The notes: a model not told the origin generated them from the letters alone. DNA of 64,000 bases from Candidatus Woesearchaeota archaeon (GCA_030651375.1 JAUSFM010000003.1:62001-126000); one strand, 5' to 3'. Positions 35,948 to 45,359 are shown, numbered from the stretch's first letter. Translations and numbers: made by a program.

Positions 35948-36712
35948 GTGGATACTTCACTCGTACAGGCGCCTGCAACAACAAAGAAGGTCGTCTTCTC
36001 AATTATCATGCTGGTTGCCCTGCTTGCCGCTGCAACAATCCTGCTCACCAAGCAACAGAACGGCCAGCAGAATCCAGGAGAGGCGTTCAGCAATGCTATC
36101 AACATTGTACTTCATCTTGGTATCCCCAGTGATGCACAAGACAGCGGCCTGCTCGTGCTGATTTCAATTGCAGGTGCGGTCATTACGGTCTATCTCACGT
36201 TAATTTTTGTCAGGGCAGTGTATACTGATGCAATGAAAAAAAGTGTCCAGGAGGCGAAACTCGTGAAAAAAATAAATGAGCTTTCCAATCATTATATCAT
36301 CTGCGGCGGCGGGAGTCTCGGCTTCAGCGTCGGCAAGGCACTCATCAAGCGAGGCATGCCCGCAGTGGTAATCGACAGCGACAATGAACGTGTTGCCGAA
36401 TTGAATGCAGCCGGCGTTCCGGCCATTGAAGGCGACTGTTTTGAGAAAGAATATCTGAAACAAGCAGGTATCATGAAGGCAAAAACAGTCATTGCCTGCC
36501 TCAATGATGATGGGGATAACGTACTCGTCACGATGTTGGTCAAGGAGATGAATCCCAACGTGAAAGTGATTGCCGAAGCAACGTATGATAAATATGTCAA
36601 CCAGCTCAAGCGTGCCGGCGCCGATGAAGTCGTTCTCCCCCGTGAAATCGGCGGCATGTACATTGCAAAGATTGCTGCCGGCGGAAGCACAGCCGGTGTG
36701 AATCCGCCGTAA
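35948..36712 (+). CDS. Two-TM protein with RCK/TrkA-N domain, channel-like but no K+ filter
   Basis: 254 residues, GTG start. TM1 at about 16-34 and TM2 at about 73-95 flank a segment where a K+ channel pore would be, but it reads NIVLHLGIPSDAQD instead of TVGYGD. After TM2 comes a Rossmann RCK domain (HYIICGGGSLGFSVGKALI, then VVIDSD and AIEGDCFEKE). It could be a regulatory subunit, a channel for another ion or a degenerate channel. The RCK_C domain is missing. Confidence 0.75.
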   Translation: MDTSLVQAPATTKKVVFSIIMLVALLAAATILLTKQQNGQQNPGEAFSNAINIVLHLGIPSDAQDSGLLVLISIAGAVITVYLTLIFVRAVYTDAMKKSVQEAKLVKKINELSNHYIICGGGSLGFSVGKALIKRGMPAVVIDSDNERVAELNAAGVPAIEGDCFEKEYLKQAGIMKAKTVIACLNDDGDNVLVTMLVKEMNPNVKVIAEATYDKYVNQLKRAGADEVVLPREIGGMYIAKIAAGGSTAGVNPP

Positions 36713-36770
36713 AATAAGACACATAAGACGTCAGAATGTACTGAAGAAGAAAAGAAGTTTGGCTTTTTAA

Positions 36771-36983
36771 TTAGTGGCTTTTTACTTTTCGCACCACAAT
36801 CGGCTCGCCTTTCTCCATATAAAATTCAACAACATCATTGGTGGAAAGGTTCATGTTTGCTTCAAATTGAAGATTGCTCTTGAATTTTCCTTTAACCGGA
36901 GCGAGAAATCCGCGCGTGCTGGTTATTCCCTTGTGCGAAGCATGATGCACCCGCGCAAGCATTATTTGTTTTTTGTCTGCCAT
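36771..36983 (-). CDS. Small basic protein, 70 residues
   Basis: MADKKQIMLARVHHASHKGI start, basic with a beta-rich pattern and ending VVRKVKSH. TTTATAAA at 37011-37018 leaves a five-base leader. It could be a small nucleic-acid-binding beta-barrel, but no family is recognised. Confidence 0.6.
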   Translation of the reverse strand: MADKKQIMLARVHHASHKGITSTRGFLAPVKGKFKSNLQFEANMNLSTNDVVEFYMEKGEPIVVRKVKSH

Positions 36984-37027
36984 AGTTAATCAATAGCTGG
37001 TGATTCAGAATTTATAAAGTTTTATGT

Positions 37028-37546
37028 TCACGGCACGTGGACATAGAACAGAAGCGGTGCAGAAGCGTACATGGTGCCATCTGCTTTGTTAACAGTTACG
37101 GTGTAGGTATATGTTTTTCCATTATCCGCGCCGTTATTAACAACTGCAATGCCGACTTTTGTTTTTTCTTTTGATTTTATTTTTTCTTTTCGTGATTCGC
37201 CGCATGGTGGCAAGGTTTGAAGTCCAGTTGGGCAAGAGCCCTGCGCACCGTTTAATTGGATAGTAAACTCTTCTTCATTGGGAAGCACGTTCTCAACCAC
37301 CACACCAAAGAATGCAGGCTTGCTGCCATCCAAGGTTCTTGTTGAGGCCGGCAGGCACACGCGCTCGGCAGAGGCGCAGGCAAGGTCTTGAATCGCGCGG
37401 TCAGCGTCTTTGAAGCTGGTTTCAGCCAGCTGGGAACTTGTTGAGAACATATCTTTGACAAATTTGATGCCGAACGCGAATACAACAATGGCGATGGTGA
37501 GCATAACGAACATATTTACTGATAATTCCATAGCGCGCTTGTTCAT
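37028..37546 (-). CDS. Pilin-like protein (class III signal peptide)
   Basis: 172 residues from the ATG at 37546, eight bases after GGTGA. MNKRAMELSVNMFVMLTIAI is a short basic start followed by a hydrophobic helix with Glu, the pattern processed by archaeal prepilin peptidases. The exported domain has four cysteines and a beta-sandwich pattern. Third gene of the 38360-37028 run with 12-base and 16-base gaps; a pilus, archaellum or surface-fibre role is likely. Confidence 0.75.
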   Translation of the reverse strand: MNKRAMELSVNMFVMLTIAIVVFAFGIKFVKDMFSTSSQLAETSFKDADRAIQDLACASAERVCLPASTRTLDGSKPAFFGVVVENVLPNEEEFTIQLNGAQGSCPTGLQTLPPCGESRKEKIKSKEKTKVGIAVVNNGADNGKTYTYTVTVNKADGTMYASAPLLFYVHVP

Positions 37547-37570
37547 AGTCATGTTCACCGAGCGTCACGT

Positions 37571-37798
37571 TTATGCGTGGCGTACAATCTCGAACTCTTT
37601 CACGATAATGATCATGAAGATGACGAGAATAACGGCGCCGCTTACAAACAGCAGCAGGGCATCCTGCAGCGCGGCAAAGCCCTTGGTGTAGAGCTCGTAC
37701 ATGCCGGCAGCCATGATCAAGAAGCCAAGCCACAAAAATTTGTCCAGCACGAGCTTCATGATTTTAAATTCCTGCTCTGAAGTGAGGCGTCGTTTCAT
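37571..37798 (-). CDS. Small two-TM protein of the pilin cluster
   Basis: 75 residues with two hydrophobic segments (about 17-37 and 42-66). GGTGA precedes the ATG. Located between two pilin-like genes, it may be an assembly or anchor protein; no family recognised. Confidence 0.6.
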   Translation of the reverse strand: MKRRLTSEQEFKIMKLVLDKFLWLGFLIMAAGMYELYTKGFAALQDALLLFVSGAVILVIFMIIIVKEFEIVRHA

Positions 37799-37814
37799 TG
37801 GTTCACCGTTTCAT

Positions 37815-38360
37815 CTATTCGACTGATACAAAAAAGGATTTCTTGGCGTAGGCACCACCATTAAGCTGAAGGTTACAAGAGTGCGTTGTCCGGTCAGCGG
37901 TTGATGGAATTGAGATAATCATCTTCTGAACATCAATTTCTCCCTGTTTTAAATCGCGTGACGAAGGAAACGTCGTTAGCGCATCTGCTGGCAGCGACTC
38001 ACCTTTCAGTGGAGTGCCACATTCTGCTGAGATAGTGTAACTGTTCCCTGATTCTCCAGTTGTTTCCACATTTTTAATGCCAAAATAAATTTCTCGCGTT
38101 TCTCCGCGTTTGAGAGTGATATCTTCCTGGTTCAGCGTGAGCTTTGCAGAGGATGTCCGGAGTTGCTCAATCATCTGGTTCTTGATGTCTTCACCGACCT
38201 GCTCAAGCTGGCCGGTTGTTTTTTTGAAGAGTCCTTTCATGAATGCCAGCCCAAGGCTAAGCATGGTTATTGCAAGAATTAAAACAACAATCGCGTTGAT
38301 AGAAAGTTCAAGTGCGCCTTTTTTTGAATGTCGAAGTAATGGTTTATTGAGGTTATACAT
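37815..38360 (-). CDS. Pilin-like protein (class III signal peptide)
   Basis: 181 residues from the ATG at 38360, with GGTGGG upstream (GTG 38369 is less likely). The start RHSKKGALELSINAIVVLIL gives a KKG cleavage site, Glu at +3 and a hydrophobic helix. The rest is a beta-rich exported domain with two cysteines. The ELSxN pattern is shared with the pilin-like gene at 37028. First gene of the cluster, TTTATAAA at about 38401-38408. Confidence 0.78.
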   Translation of the reverse strand: MYNLNKPLLRHSKKGALELSINAIVVLILAITMLSLGLAFMKGLFKKTTGQLEQVGEDIKNQMIEQLRTSSAKLTLNQEDITLKRGETREIYFGIKNVETTGESGNSYTISAECGTPLKGESLPADALTTFPSSRDLKQGEIDVQKMIISIPSTADRTTHSCNLQLNGGAYAKKSFFVSVE

Positions 38361-38439
38361 GTAACCCACCTCTTTTTCTTTTCTATTTTAACTTCTTTTA
38401 GTTTATAAAGTTGTTGGTTTATTCTGTTTTATTGTTGGT

Positions 38440-41016
38440 TTATTTCACCACGATCTTCCCATTTTTCCGCGCAACGACAACGCGGTCACTGATCGTGTTG
38501 GTAAGATATTTTTCCGGCTCTTTCAACACCTCAAGAGCGTTTATCGTCGCGGCATCATCCGTGCCGACAACAACGAGCGCGGAAAAGCCGGTATCGAGTT
38601 GATAGGCACGAATCACTGCTTCGCCTTGCTGCGCACCGAGGAAGCATTCAGTTTCTGTGGTGCCAAATCCGACAATGTCAGCAGTGGCTGGATTTTCGCA
38701 GGGGCTGCCGATAACAATGCGGTTGCCGGGTTTCTGTTTATCCAGAGGGGAAATCACATCGCTTCGCTTCACGAGTTTCTTGAATGTTGTTGGATAGACA
38801 TTCAGGAAGCCGAACAGTTGATAGTAGGGTGCCGTGATAGTAAGTGTTGATTGATTCTGGCTGTCCGCATCCGTGAGCGCGGCGCTCATTCCAAATTCAG
38901 TCATGCCTACGGAGGTATCAGTCTTGTTAATTTCAAGTGTGTGGTTGATGATGACATCAGTCCTGCTTGAATTAAATCCCGAGAGCCACGTGCCGCTGAC
39001 GTCGGATACATTCACGTCGAGATGTTTGAACACCGGATCAAAGAATGGGCGGAAGTCAAGCTCGTCTCGACGCGTGTCTTCATACAGTTCGTTGGTCTGG
39101 TACGCAATGCGTGGCTCAAGAGAAGCGCTGAAGTTGAAGTCACCGCCGGATGAGGCGCGCAGGGTAATGCCAGTATCCAAAAAATCGCCATCACCGTTCA
39201 GGTCGGCAACAACGGCGCCGGTTGTTTCGTTGGTCACATTGAAGGTGAATGTTGATTTGCCAAGGTCAAAAAAGCCGAGGCCGGTGGTTGCGTCGTACGA
39301 AACTTCGTACGTTGGGTCGCGCTCGTTTTCTTGATGGTCAGGGTTGACTTCCCGCAGCGTGAGGATATTATTGAGCGCGTCAAGCGTATCATATGTCAAA
39401 AAGTATGATTGTGTTTCTGATTTCAGGAAGAAATATTCATTCTCGCCGATAGATTCGCTTTCATTGACCACGAGATCATAAAAGGAGCTTCCGCTTTTTT
39501 TGCCGTAGGACAGATTCGTGCATGCATCGTCAACACAGCTCACTGCATCAAAATCATACCACACACCATCCATGTTCTGCCATTTCAAGCGATAAGCATC
39601 TTTACCGCGCGGATGGAACAGGTACTCGAAGGTTTTTTGCTGGTCGCGAACCGATTTCAAGGGGAGAATGCCGAGATAGTCAAGCTCAAACAGATTCAGG
39701 AAGTTCCCTTTTTTCCCGAGCTCGATTTTTTCTGATTGTGTGCTCATTTTTCCCGAGCCGTAGATATCGTCAGACGCAAGGTATTTCAGCTCAATTGATT
39801 TGACCTGTACTTTGGCAAAATCATAGATGCCGTCGTCACGTGTGGTGACAATGCTCACATCAACGTTGGGCAGCTGCTCATTGTTCCATAATACGGTGGA
39901 TCCGACAAATTCACCGAGTTCATTGATGCGGCTGGGTGATGTCGTGTTAGTATCAACCAGCTCAATGTTGTCGCCAAAATAAAATTCAACCCGATCAAGG
40001 CCATCTTCCTCGTTGCCTTCATTTTCAAGAATTTCATGGACAGCAATGCTGCGGTTGTGCGCCGCAGGAATAATGCTGGATTCGTCGTCAACCATTGGTT
40101 TCATGCGCTGGCCGTTGATCTCAAATATCGTGTTGTTAGCGTTGATGAACACCGGCTTGATGGTCACGTATTCGCCGTCAATGTCATACGTTCGTTCCTG
40201 TCCTTCAGCAAGCACATCCTTGATGCCGCCGACCAGCGTGAGGGCAAGCGAGTATTGCGCAAGGTGGTGTGCGTCAATGAGGATGTATTCTTTGCCCCAC
40301 AAACTGACCTCGGTGTCGGGCGTGGTTGTTGACTGTAGGCGGCCGCCGGTTGCAGTGATGCGGTTGACTGACTCAAGCGCTGGCAAAAATGTAATTTTGT
40401 AGCGGTAGGTTTCATTTTCCTGTTTCACAAAAAGATACGGCCGGGGAACGCGGTCGTTATCTTCTGGATCAAGGCGATACTCGACACGGCCGCGCGGCAT
40501 GAACAATGTTTCCGTGTACTGGTAACGGTCGTAGAGGTTTAATTGCGAACCAATGCATAAGAGCGTCAGCTCGTGGCATGAAACGCCCGGCCATTCGCCA
40601 TCAGCGCCGCCGACATAGTCAACGCCGATTTCAAGCTCATCGCTCTCCGCAGTTTCAGTCGGAACAAGTTTTTGGTTGAGGTCAAGCGCAGCAGCGCGAA
40701 GAGTGTCTGATGCGTTGGGAGAGACGATGATAAAACCATCGAGAAGGTGCGAGTCAGGCTTGAAAAAAGCGGAGGGGTAGGAAGAGAGAGAAAGAGGTTC
40801 TGTTTTTTTGGCTAGACGCAGAGAAGGAGGAGCTGAAACAGATGGTGATGAGGTAACGCCAACGCCATAATCAGCGAGTTCCGACAGAGTGTTGGATGAT
40901 CGCGGCGCAATGGGTGTCGAGGAACGGGGCACAAGCTCAACAACAAGAGCGACTGACGTAACTAAAAGTACGCAAAGCAAGCTACCTAAAACTACCCAAA
41001 GGTACTGTTTTTTCAT
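38440..41016 (-). CDS. S-layer-like surface protein
   Basis: 858 residues. N-terminal hydrophobic export segment (about 6-27), long beta-rich body with several NxT/NxS sites, and a C-terminal module containing GNRIVIGSPCENPATADIVG and SALVVVGTDDAATINAL, resembling the archaeal S-layer C-terminal pattern with a conserved Cys. Ends in VVVARKNGKIVVK. GAGGT lies five bases before the ATG. Likely the main or an accessory cell-surface lattice protein. Confidence 0.75.
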   Translation of the reverse strand: MKKQYLWVVLGSLLCVLLVTSVALVVELVPRSSTPIAPRSSNTLSELADYGVGVTSSPSVSAPPSLRLAKKTEPLSLSSYPSAFFKPDSHLLDGFIIVSPNASDTLRAAALDLNQKLVPTETAESDELEIGVDYVGGADGEWPGVSCHELTLLCIGSQLNLYDRYQYTETLFMPRGRVEYRLDPEDNDRVPRPYLFVKQENETYRYKITFLPALESVNRITATGGRLQSTTTPDTEVSLWGKEYILIDAHHLAQYSLALTLVGGIKDVLAEGQERTYDIDGEYVTIKPVFINANNTIFEINGQRMKPMVDDESSIIPAAHNRSIAVHEILENEGNEEDGLDRVEFYFGDNIELVDTNTTSPSRINELGEFVGSTVLWNNEQLPNVDVSIVTTRDDGIYDFAKVQVKSIELKYLASDDIYGSGKMSTQSEKIELGKKGNFLNLFELDYLGILPLKSVRDQQKTFEYLFHPRGKDAYRLKWQNMDGVWYDFDAVSCVDDACTNLSYGKKSGSSFYDLVVNESESIGENEYFFLKSETQSYFLTYDTLDALNNILTLREVNPDHQENERDPTYEVSYDATTGLGFFDLGKSTFTFNVTNETTGAVVADLNGDGDFLDTGITLRASSGGDFNFSASLEPRIAYQTNELYEDTRRDELDFRPFFDPVFKHLDVNVSDVSGTWLSGFNSSRTDVIINHTLEINKTDTSVGMTEFGMSAALTDADSQNQSTLTITAPYYQLFGFLNVYPTTFKKLVKRSDVISPLDKQKPGNRIVIGSPCENPATADIVGFGTTETECFLGAQQGEAVIRAYQLDTGFSALVVVGTDDAATINALEVLKEPEKYLTNTISDRVVVARKNGKIVVK

Positions 41017-41134
41017 GTTACCTCAATTCTCAAAGGTATCAGAACATATTTTGGTAAGATTTGTTTATAAAGTTAGTGAAGAAAAACCTGAATATTTCGA
41101 TATCTTTATATACATTTCATTAGTTATAGAGCCT

Positions 41135-41362
41135 ATGGAAAAAAATTATAATTATACCGTGTTGATAGAACAAGATGAAGATGGAGTGTATGTAGCAAAA
41201 GTTCCTGACATTCCCGGATGTTATACACAAGGAAAAACAGTTCAGGAGGTATTAGAGCGAATTAAAGAAGCTATTGAAGTTTGTTTGGAAGCAGAAAAAT
41301 CAGAACAGTATCAACCATTAAAGTTTGTAGGCGTCCAGCAGGTTGAGGTTACTTCTGTATGA
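41135..41362 (+). CDS. hicB: HicB-type antitoxin
   Basis: 75 residues. YTVLIEQDEDGVYVAKVPDIPGCYTQGKTVQEVLERIKEA is summarised by the motifs DGVYVAKVPDIPGCYTQG and VLERIKEAI, the HicB fold. TTTATATA is centred 26.5 bases upstream, so leaderless. Its stop overlaps the toxin start as ATGA. No extra DNA-binding domain is seen. Confidence 0.88.
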   Translation: MEKNYNYTVLIEQDEDGVYVAKVPDIPGCYTQGKTVQEVLERIKEAIEVCLEAEKSEQYQPLKFVGVQQVEVTSV

Positions 41363-41592
41363 GCAAGTTAGTTCTTATTTCTGGAAAACAGATGTGTAAA
41401 TTGTTGGAAAAAATAGGGTTTCAAAAAATATGCCAAAAAGGAAGCCATATTCGGTACAAACACCCTGATGGCCGCCTTACTGTTGTTCCCGTACACAGTA
41501 ACGAAGATCTGGGGAAAGGGTTGTTGAAAGAAATTCTAAATCAGATTAAGATGGATAGAGACGAGTACGAGAGATTAAGAAGAAAAGTGTAG
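41359..41592 (+). CDS. hicA: HicA-type toxin
   Basis: 77 residues. SGKQMCKLLEKIGF, then GSHIRYKHPDGR with the catalytic His in GSH, VVPVHSNEDLGKGLLKEIL. HicA toxins are mRNA interferases with a double-stranded RNA-binding fold. Antitoxin first, toxin second, four-base overlap. Confidence 0.9.
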   Translation: MSKLVLISGKQMCKLLEKIGFQKICQKGSHIRYKHPDGRLTVVPVHSNEDLGKGLLKEILNQIKMDRDEYERLRRKV

Positions 41593-41594
41593 AT

Positions 41595-43886
41595 TTACCC
41601 AACCGTCCCTGTATCAAGCTCAACAGCAATATCTCCGGATTTCGTTTTCAGCTTCTTATTCCCATAGAACACTTTTTTATTTTTCACCACGAGCGCCGCC
41701 TTAAAAAATTCGTCAATGGTAAGCTCGCGTTTGGGCGTTGATTCAATCCCGTCAACAACAATCGCATCGCCAGGCATAGAATTTTTCGGTGCTTCAAGAA
41801 TCCGCACAATTTTCTTGCCACCCGTTTCTGTGCTTTCTTTGCTTCCTGCCAACAGCATTCCATGGCTCATCTCGCCACGCAATTTCGCCGGCGCAAGGTT
41901 GGCAACAACAACGACCTTTTTGCCGAGGAGTTGTTCAGGTGTGTAGTAATCAGCAAGCCCTGAGATAATCTGCACCTTTTTCGGCCCGAGATCAATTTGT
42001 TCGATGTACAGCTTGTCGGCATTCGGATGGCGACGCACGTCAACAATAGCCGCAACACGAAGGTCAACAAAGGATAAAGGATCAGACTCTTTTTTTTCTT
42101 TTGCTCCCGCTTTTGATTTTCCCTTGAAGCGTTCCCTAAATCCTTGAATTTCTGGGTCTTCGAGTTTTCTGAAGAGTGGCCGTGGCTGATTTATTTTGTG
42201 CCCTTTGTTCAGCGGCTGTTTCAGCGCAGAGTCCCAAACAAATGGTTCTTTGTCTTTCAGGTTCAGCTGCCGGAAAATCTCACGGGAGGTAAACGGCAAA
42301 AAGGGCTCGGCAATAACCGCAAGGTCGCGTACCATGTTCACGCAAATGTTAAGCACGGTACCGCAGCGTGTTTTTTCTCCTTTTTTCAGCAGCGTCCACG
42401 GTTCATTTTCTTGGAAGTATTGATTGCATAATTTTGAAATCGCCATGAAATGGCGCATCGCGTCTTTCAGCTTGACGTGCTGGAGCAAGTTGGTGAGAAC
42501 ATCAATCTCACCGTCGATATGGTTGATGAATGCCCGGTCTTTGTCAGCGAGCTTTGCATCAGGAACTGTGCTTTCAAAATATTTTTCAAGAAACACCAGC
42601 GTTCGGTTGACAAAGTTTCCGAAATTGGCGAGCAGTTCATGATTATTTTTTTCCTGAAAATCATTCCAGTTAAATTGGGTATCTTGTGTTTCCGGCCGGT
42701 TTGTCAGAAGATAATACCGCCAGACATCCGGAGGGACGCCGGTGCTCATCGCGTCGTCGCCGAATACACCACTTCCTGAACTTTTTGAAAATTTGCCGTC
42801 TTCGTAATTGAGATATTCAGTGGAACTGATGTGGTGGAGCAGATTCCAGTCATCGCCCGTGCCAATAAGCGAGCCGGGAAAGAGAATGGTGTGGAACGGA
42901 ATATTATCTTTTGCCATGAATTGGTATAAATGAACATCGTGTGCCTGCCACCAGTTTTTCCATTCGTTTGCAGGTTTGTTTTGTTTGGCAAACTCATGCG
43001 CGGTGATTGAGGGATAGCCGATGGGCGCATCGAACCAGACGTAAAACACTTTTTTTTCAAAGCCCTTCAGTGGAACCGGCACGCCCCAGGTGAGGTCGCG
43101 TGTGATGCACCGTTCTTTGAGCCCTTCCTTGAGCCACGCGTTGGTCACGGTGATTGCGTTTGACGACCAGAAACCATCAATGCTCTGCTTTTTGACCCAC
43201 GCGGCAAGTTTTGGCTGCAATTTTGCAAGATTAACAAAAAGGTGTTCCGATGTTTTGATAATTGGTTTTGACGTGCAGACCTTGCAGGTCGGATTTTTCA
43301 GTTCAGTGGCATTGAGGAGCTTGCCGCAGGATTCGCACTGGTCACCGCGGGCGCGCGAATAATTGCAGTGCGGACAACTGCCTTCGATGAACCGGTCGGC
43401 GAGAAATTTTTTGCAGTGTTCGCAAAAGAGCTGTTCAACATGTTTTTTAGTGATGTAACCGTTTTTGTTGAGCTTCAGAAAAATGTCTTGCGTAATTTTG
43501 GTGTGTGTATCCGTCGATGTTCTGCCCAGTGTGCAGTCAAAGCTGCAGCCGAACCACTCGTAAATCTGTTTGTGGATGGCATAATATTTGTCGCAAATCT
43601 GTTTTGGCGTAACGCCCTCTTCCAATGCCTTTGTTTCAGTTGCGGTGCCGTGCTCGTCCGTGCCGCAGATGTAGAGGGTTTCATGGCCGGTGCTTCTGCA
43701 GAAACGGGCAAACACATCTGCCGACAGCACACAGCCGATTATGTTGCCGAGATGCGGGACGTTGTTGACGTACGGCAGCGCGCTGGTGATAAGGATTTTT
43801 TGGGGTGCTGACGCTTGCTGTGCTTGCTTTTTCGCTGGTTTTGTTTTTTTTGCCTTGCTCGCTGTTGTTTTTTTCCGCTGCGCCAT
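41595..43886 (-). CDS. metG: Methionyl-tRNA synthetase with C-terminal tRNA-binding domain
   Basis: 763 residues. A Lys/Ala-rich tail of about 25 residues, then YVNNVPHLGNIIG (HIGH position, about residue 44), four-Cys zinc knuckles (CEHCKKF, CPHCNYS, CESCGK, CKVC) and KFSKSSG (KMSKS, about 365). After about residue 605 comes an EMAP/Trbp111-like tRNA-binding OB fold (DLRVAAIVDVRRHPNADKLY). Leaderless, box centred 28.5 bases upstream. Confidence 0.97.
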   Translation of the reverse strand: MAQRKKTTASKAKKTKPAKKQAQQASAPQKILITSALPYVNNVPHLGNIIGCVLSADVFARFCRSTGHETLYICGTDEHGTATETKALEEGVTPKQICDKYYAIHKQIYEWFGCSFDCTLGRTSTDTHTKITQDIFLKLNKNGYITKKHVEQLFCEHCKKFLADRFIEGSCPHCNYSRARGDQCESCGKLLNATELKNPTCKVCTSKPIIKTSEHLFVNLAKLQPKLAAWVKKQSIDGFWSSNAITVTNAWLKEGLKERCITRDLTWGVPVPLKGFEKKVFYVWFDAPIGYPSITAHEFAKQNKPANEWKNWWQAHDVHLYQFMAKDNIPFHTILFPGSLIGTGDDWNLLHHISSTEYLNYEDGKFSKSSGSGVFGDDAMSTGVPPDVWRYYLLTNRPETQDTQFNWNDFQEKNNHELLANFGNFVNRTLVFLEKYFESTVPDAKLADKDRAFINHIDGEIDVLTNLLQHVKLKDAMRHFMAISKLCNQYFQENEPWTLLKKGEKTRCGTVLNICVNMVRDLAVIAEPFLPFTSREIFRQLNLKDKEPFVWDSALKQPLNKGHKINQPRPLFRKLEDPEIQGFRERFKGKSKAGAKEKKESDPLSFVDLRVAAIVDVRRHPNADKLYIEQIDLGPKKVQIISGLADYYTPEQLLGKKVVVVANLAPAKLRGEMSHGMLLAGSKESTETGGKKIVRILEAPKNSMPGDAIVVDGIESTPKRELTIDEFFKAALVVKNKKVFYGNKKLKTKSGDIAVELDTGTVG

Positions 43887-43957
43887 GAAATGGTAAAAGT
43901 GAAGAAAGAGTATTTAAATGTTGATGATTTTTTATGCTGGGATAACAGATTTACCCA

Positions 43958-44398
43958 TCAATCCTCATCAGCCGTATCGTCGTCTTTCTTTCCTTTTTTC
44001 TTCTTCCCAGCGGCAAGTTTTTTCGTGATGCCAATTTTCTGTCCGCAACTCGCGCAGGGAAACACAACCGCCTTGACGCCTTGGAATGAAACGCGATTGA
44101 ATGGCACACTTGCTTCTCCTGCTTTTCCACAGCTGGGACAGGTGTATTTGACATCGCAGGTCAGCGTCGGCTCATAGTCGTCTTTAGGAACAGTATGTTT
44201 GCATGCAGGGCACTGATATTCTTTTGCGCGGATTTTGATATGGCCGTCATCGGCTTTCGGCTTGTGCATTTGCTCCTTGCCGCATTTCGGGCATGCTTTG
44301 CGAAGCACCCACGCCATTGCTTTTCCCTTGCCGTTGTCGAGCAGGCGGCGGGTAAAGTAGACACATTCATCCATTGATTCTGGTTCGCGGAGAGCCAT
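43958..44398 (-). CDS. Multi-zinc-ribbon protein, 146 residues
   Basis: CPKCGKEQ, CPACKH, CPSCGK and CASCGQ give four CxxC knuckles, two complete zinc ribbons. The N-terminal half is basic, the C-terminus is Lys-rich then acidic. A nucleic-acid or transcription-associated role is plausible. GAGGTGG lies upstream of the ATG. It starts 11 bases after the lipoprotein gene on the same strand. Confidence 0.75.
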   Translation of the reverse strand: MALREPESMDECVYFTRRLLDNGKGKAMAWVLRKACPKCGKEQMHKPKADDGHIKIRAKEYQCPACKHTVPKDDYEPTLTCDVKYTCPSCGKAGEASVPFNRVSFQGVKAVVFPCASCGQKIGITKKLAAGKKKKGKKDDDTADED

Positions 44399-44409
44399 AC
44401 GTCCACCTC

Positions 44410-45312
44410 TTATGAAGATGCTGGAGCTGCTGAAGCAGCCTTGAGTTTTGCTGACCTCACTGGTTCAGTCAGCAGCTTCCATTGTGAAGGAAAGACAATA
44501 CTTGAAGGGTTGATAAAGAGATCCTTGTGTTTTGACTGGTCAAAATTCACAAAGATTGAATCACGCGATTTACCCGCTTTGTTATGCAGGTCAGTGTTGC
44601 AGTATTCATTGATAATTGCTTTGTTGACCTTGAGCTGGTCCCATATGAGTTCATTGGGTGAATAATAAAATACTGGCTTTTGGTCCCCGACACCGACAAA
44701 AGGCACCGCAGGGTTGGTATTGCCGGTCAATAATTCGTCAAGATAATATTTTGCTGTTGCAGCAGTTTTTGCCGATTGGTTCAATGCGTCGATTGAGGCA
44801 AACAGGACGGGCTGTTCACGGCAGTAAAATCCGTCTCCGACAAGACCCTGCACGCCGGATGCGTAGGCGAGATGGAATTTTTCCTGTGATTCAATCATTT
44901 TCATGCGCGCATCAACAAGAAGCGCGCCCAGCTGCTGCGGTGTTCTGCTGTCGGGCGCAAGAGCAAAAACTAATTCAGGAGTTATAGAGCTGACTGGATC
45001 AATTTTTTTTCGTAGATCCTCAAGATCGCGTTTGATGTGGGGAATTAATTTTTCATCAGCCATCAGGCCGAAAAGCGCCTCTTGTTTGAATGAGATTCCA
45101 TATTTGTCATCAATAAGGACAATGGCGCCAAACATATCTTCAAACGTGTTCAGTGATCCAAAGTTGAGCGGCTTGTTGACGTCGATATTAGTAGCATTAT
45201 CTTTTGTTTGGTACACGCTGGTACCATTGTGCTGATAGAGTTTCAGACAGCCGGAAAGGAGCAGTGGAACAAGTACAAGAAAAAGGCCGATGCGTTGTCG
45301 TGACATATTCAT
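44410..45312 (-). CDS. Lipoprotein, 300 residues
   Basis: The signal peptide (LFLVLVPLLLSGC) ends in a lipobox LSGC. The mature protein is mostly helical with two cysteines, and no family is recognised. AAGGTG lies seven bases before the ATG at 45312 (a second ATG is at 45306). A 16-base tandem repeat lies just upstream. Probably first of an operon with the zinc-ribbon gene. Confidence 0.7.
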   Translation of the reverse strand: MNMSRQRIGLFLVLVPLLLSGCLKLYQHNGTSVYQTKDNATNIDVNKPLNFGSLNTFEDMFGAIVLIDDKYGISFKQEALFGLMADEKLIPHIKRDLEDLRKKIDPVSSITPELVFALAPDSRTPQQLGALLVDARMKMIESQEKFHLAYASGVQGLVGDGFYCREQPVLFASIDALNQSAKTAATAKYYLDELLTGNTNPAVPFVGVGDQKPVFYYSPNELIWDQLKVNKAIINEYCNTDLHNKAGKSRDSIFVNFDQSKHKDLFINPSSIVFPSQWKLLTEPVRSAKLKAASAAPASS

Positions 45313-45318
45313 ACAAAC

Positions 45319-45350
45319 ACCTTGGATAATTTGAACCTTGGATAATTTGA
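45319..45350. repeat. Perfect 16-base tandem duplication
   Basis: ACCTTGGATAATTTGA occurs twice without a gap (45319-45334, 45335-45350) in the leader of the lipoprotein gene. On the minus strand each copy includes CAAGGT, part of the ribosome site, so the duplication may affect translation. Confidence 0.8.
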
Positions 45351-45359
45351 TTGTACAGC

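Noticed and set aside
40889-41134. Extension of hicB upstream to 157 residues
   Set aside because: It overlaps the start of the S-layer-like gene and its promoter; the TATA box at 41105-41112 fits ATG 41135.
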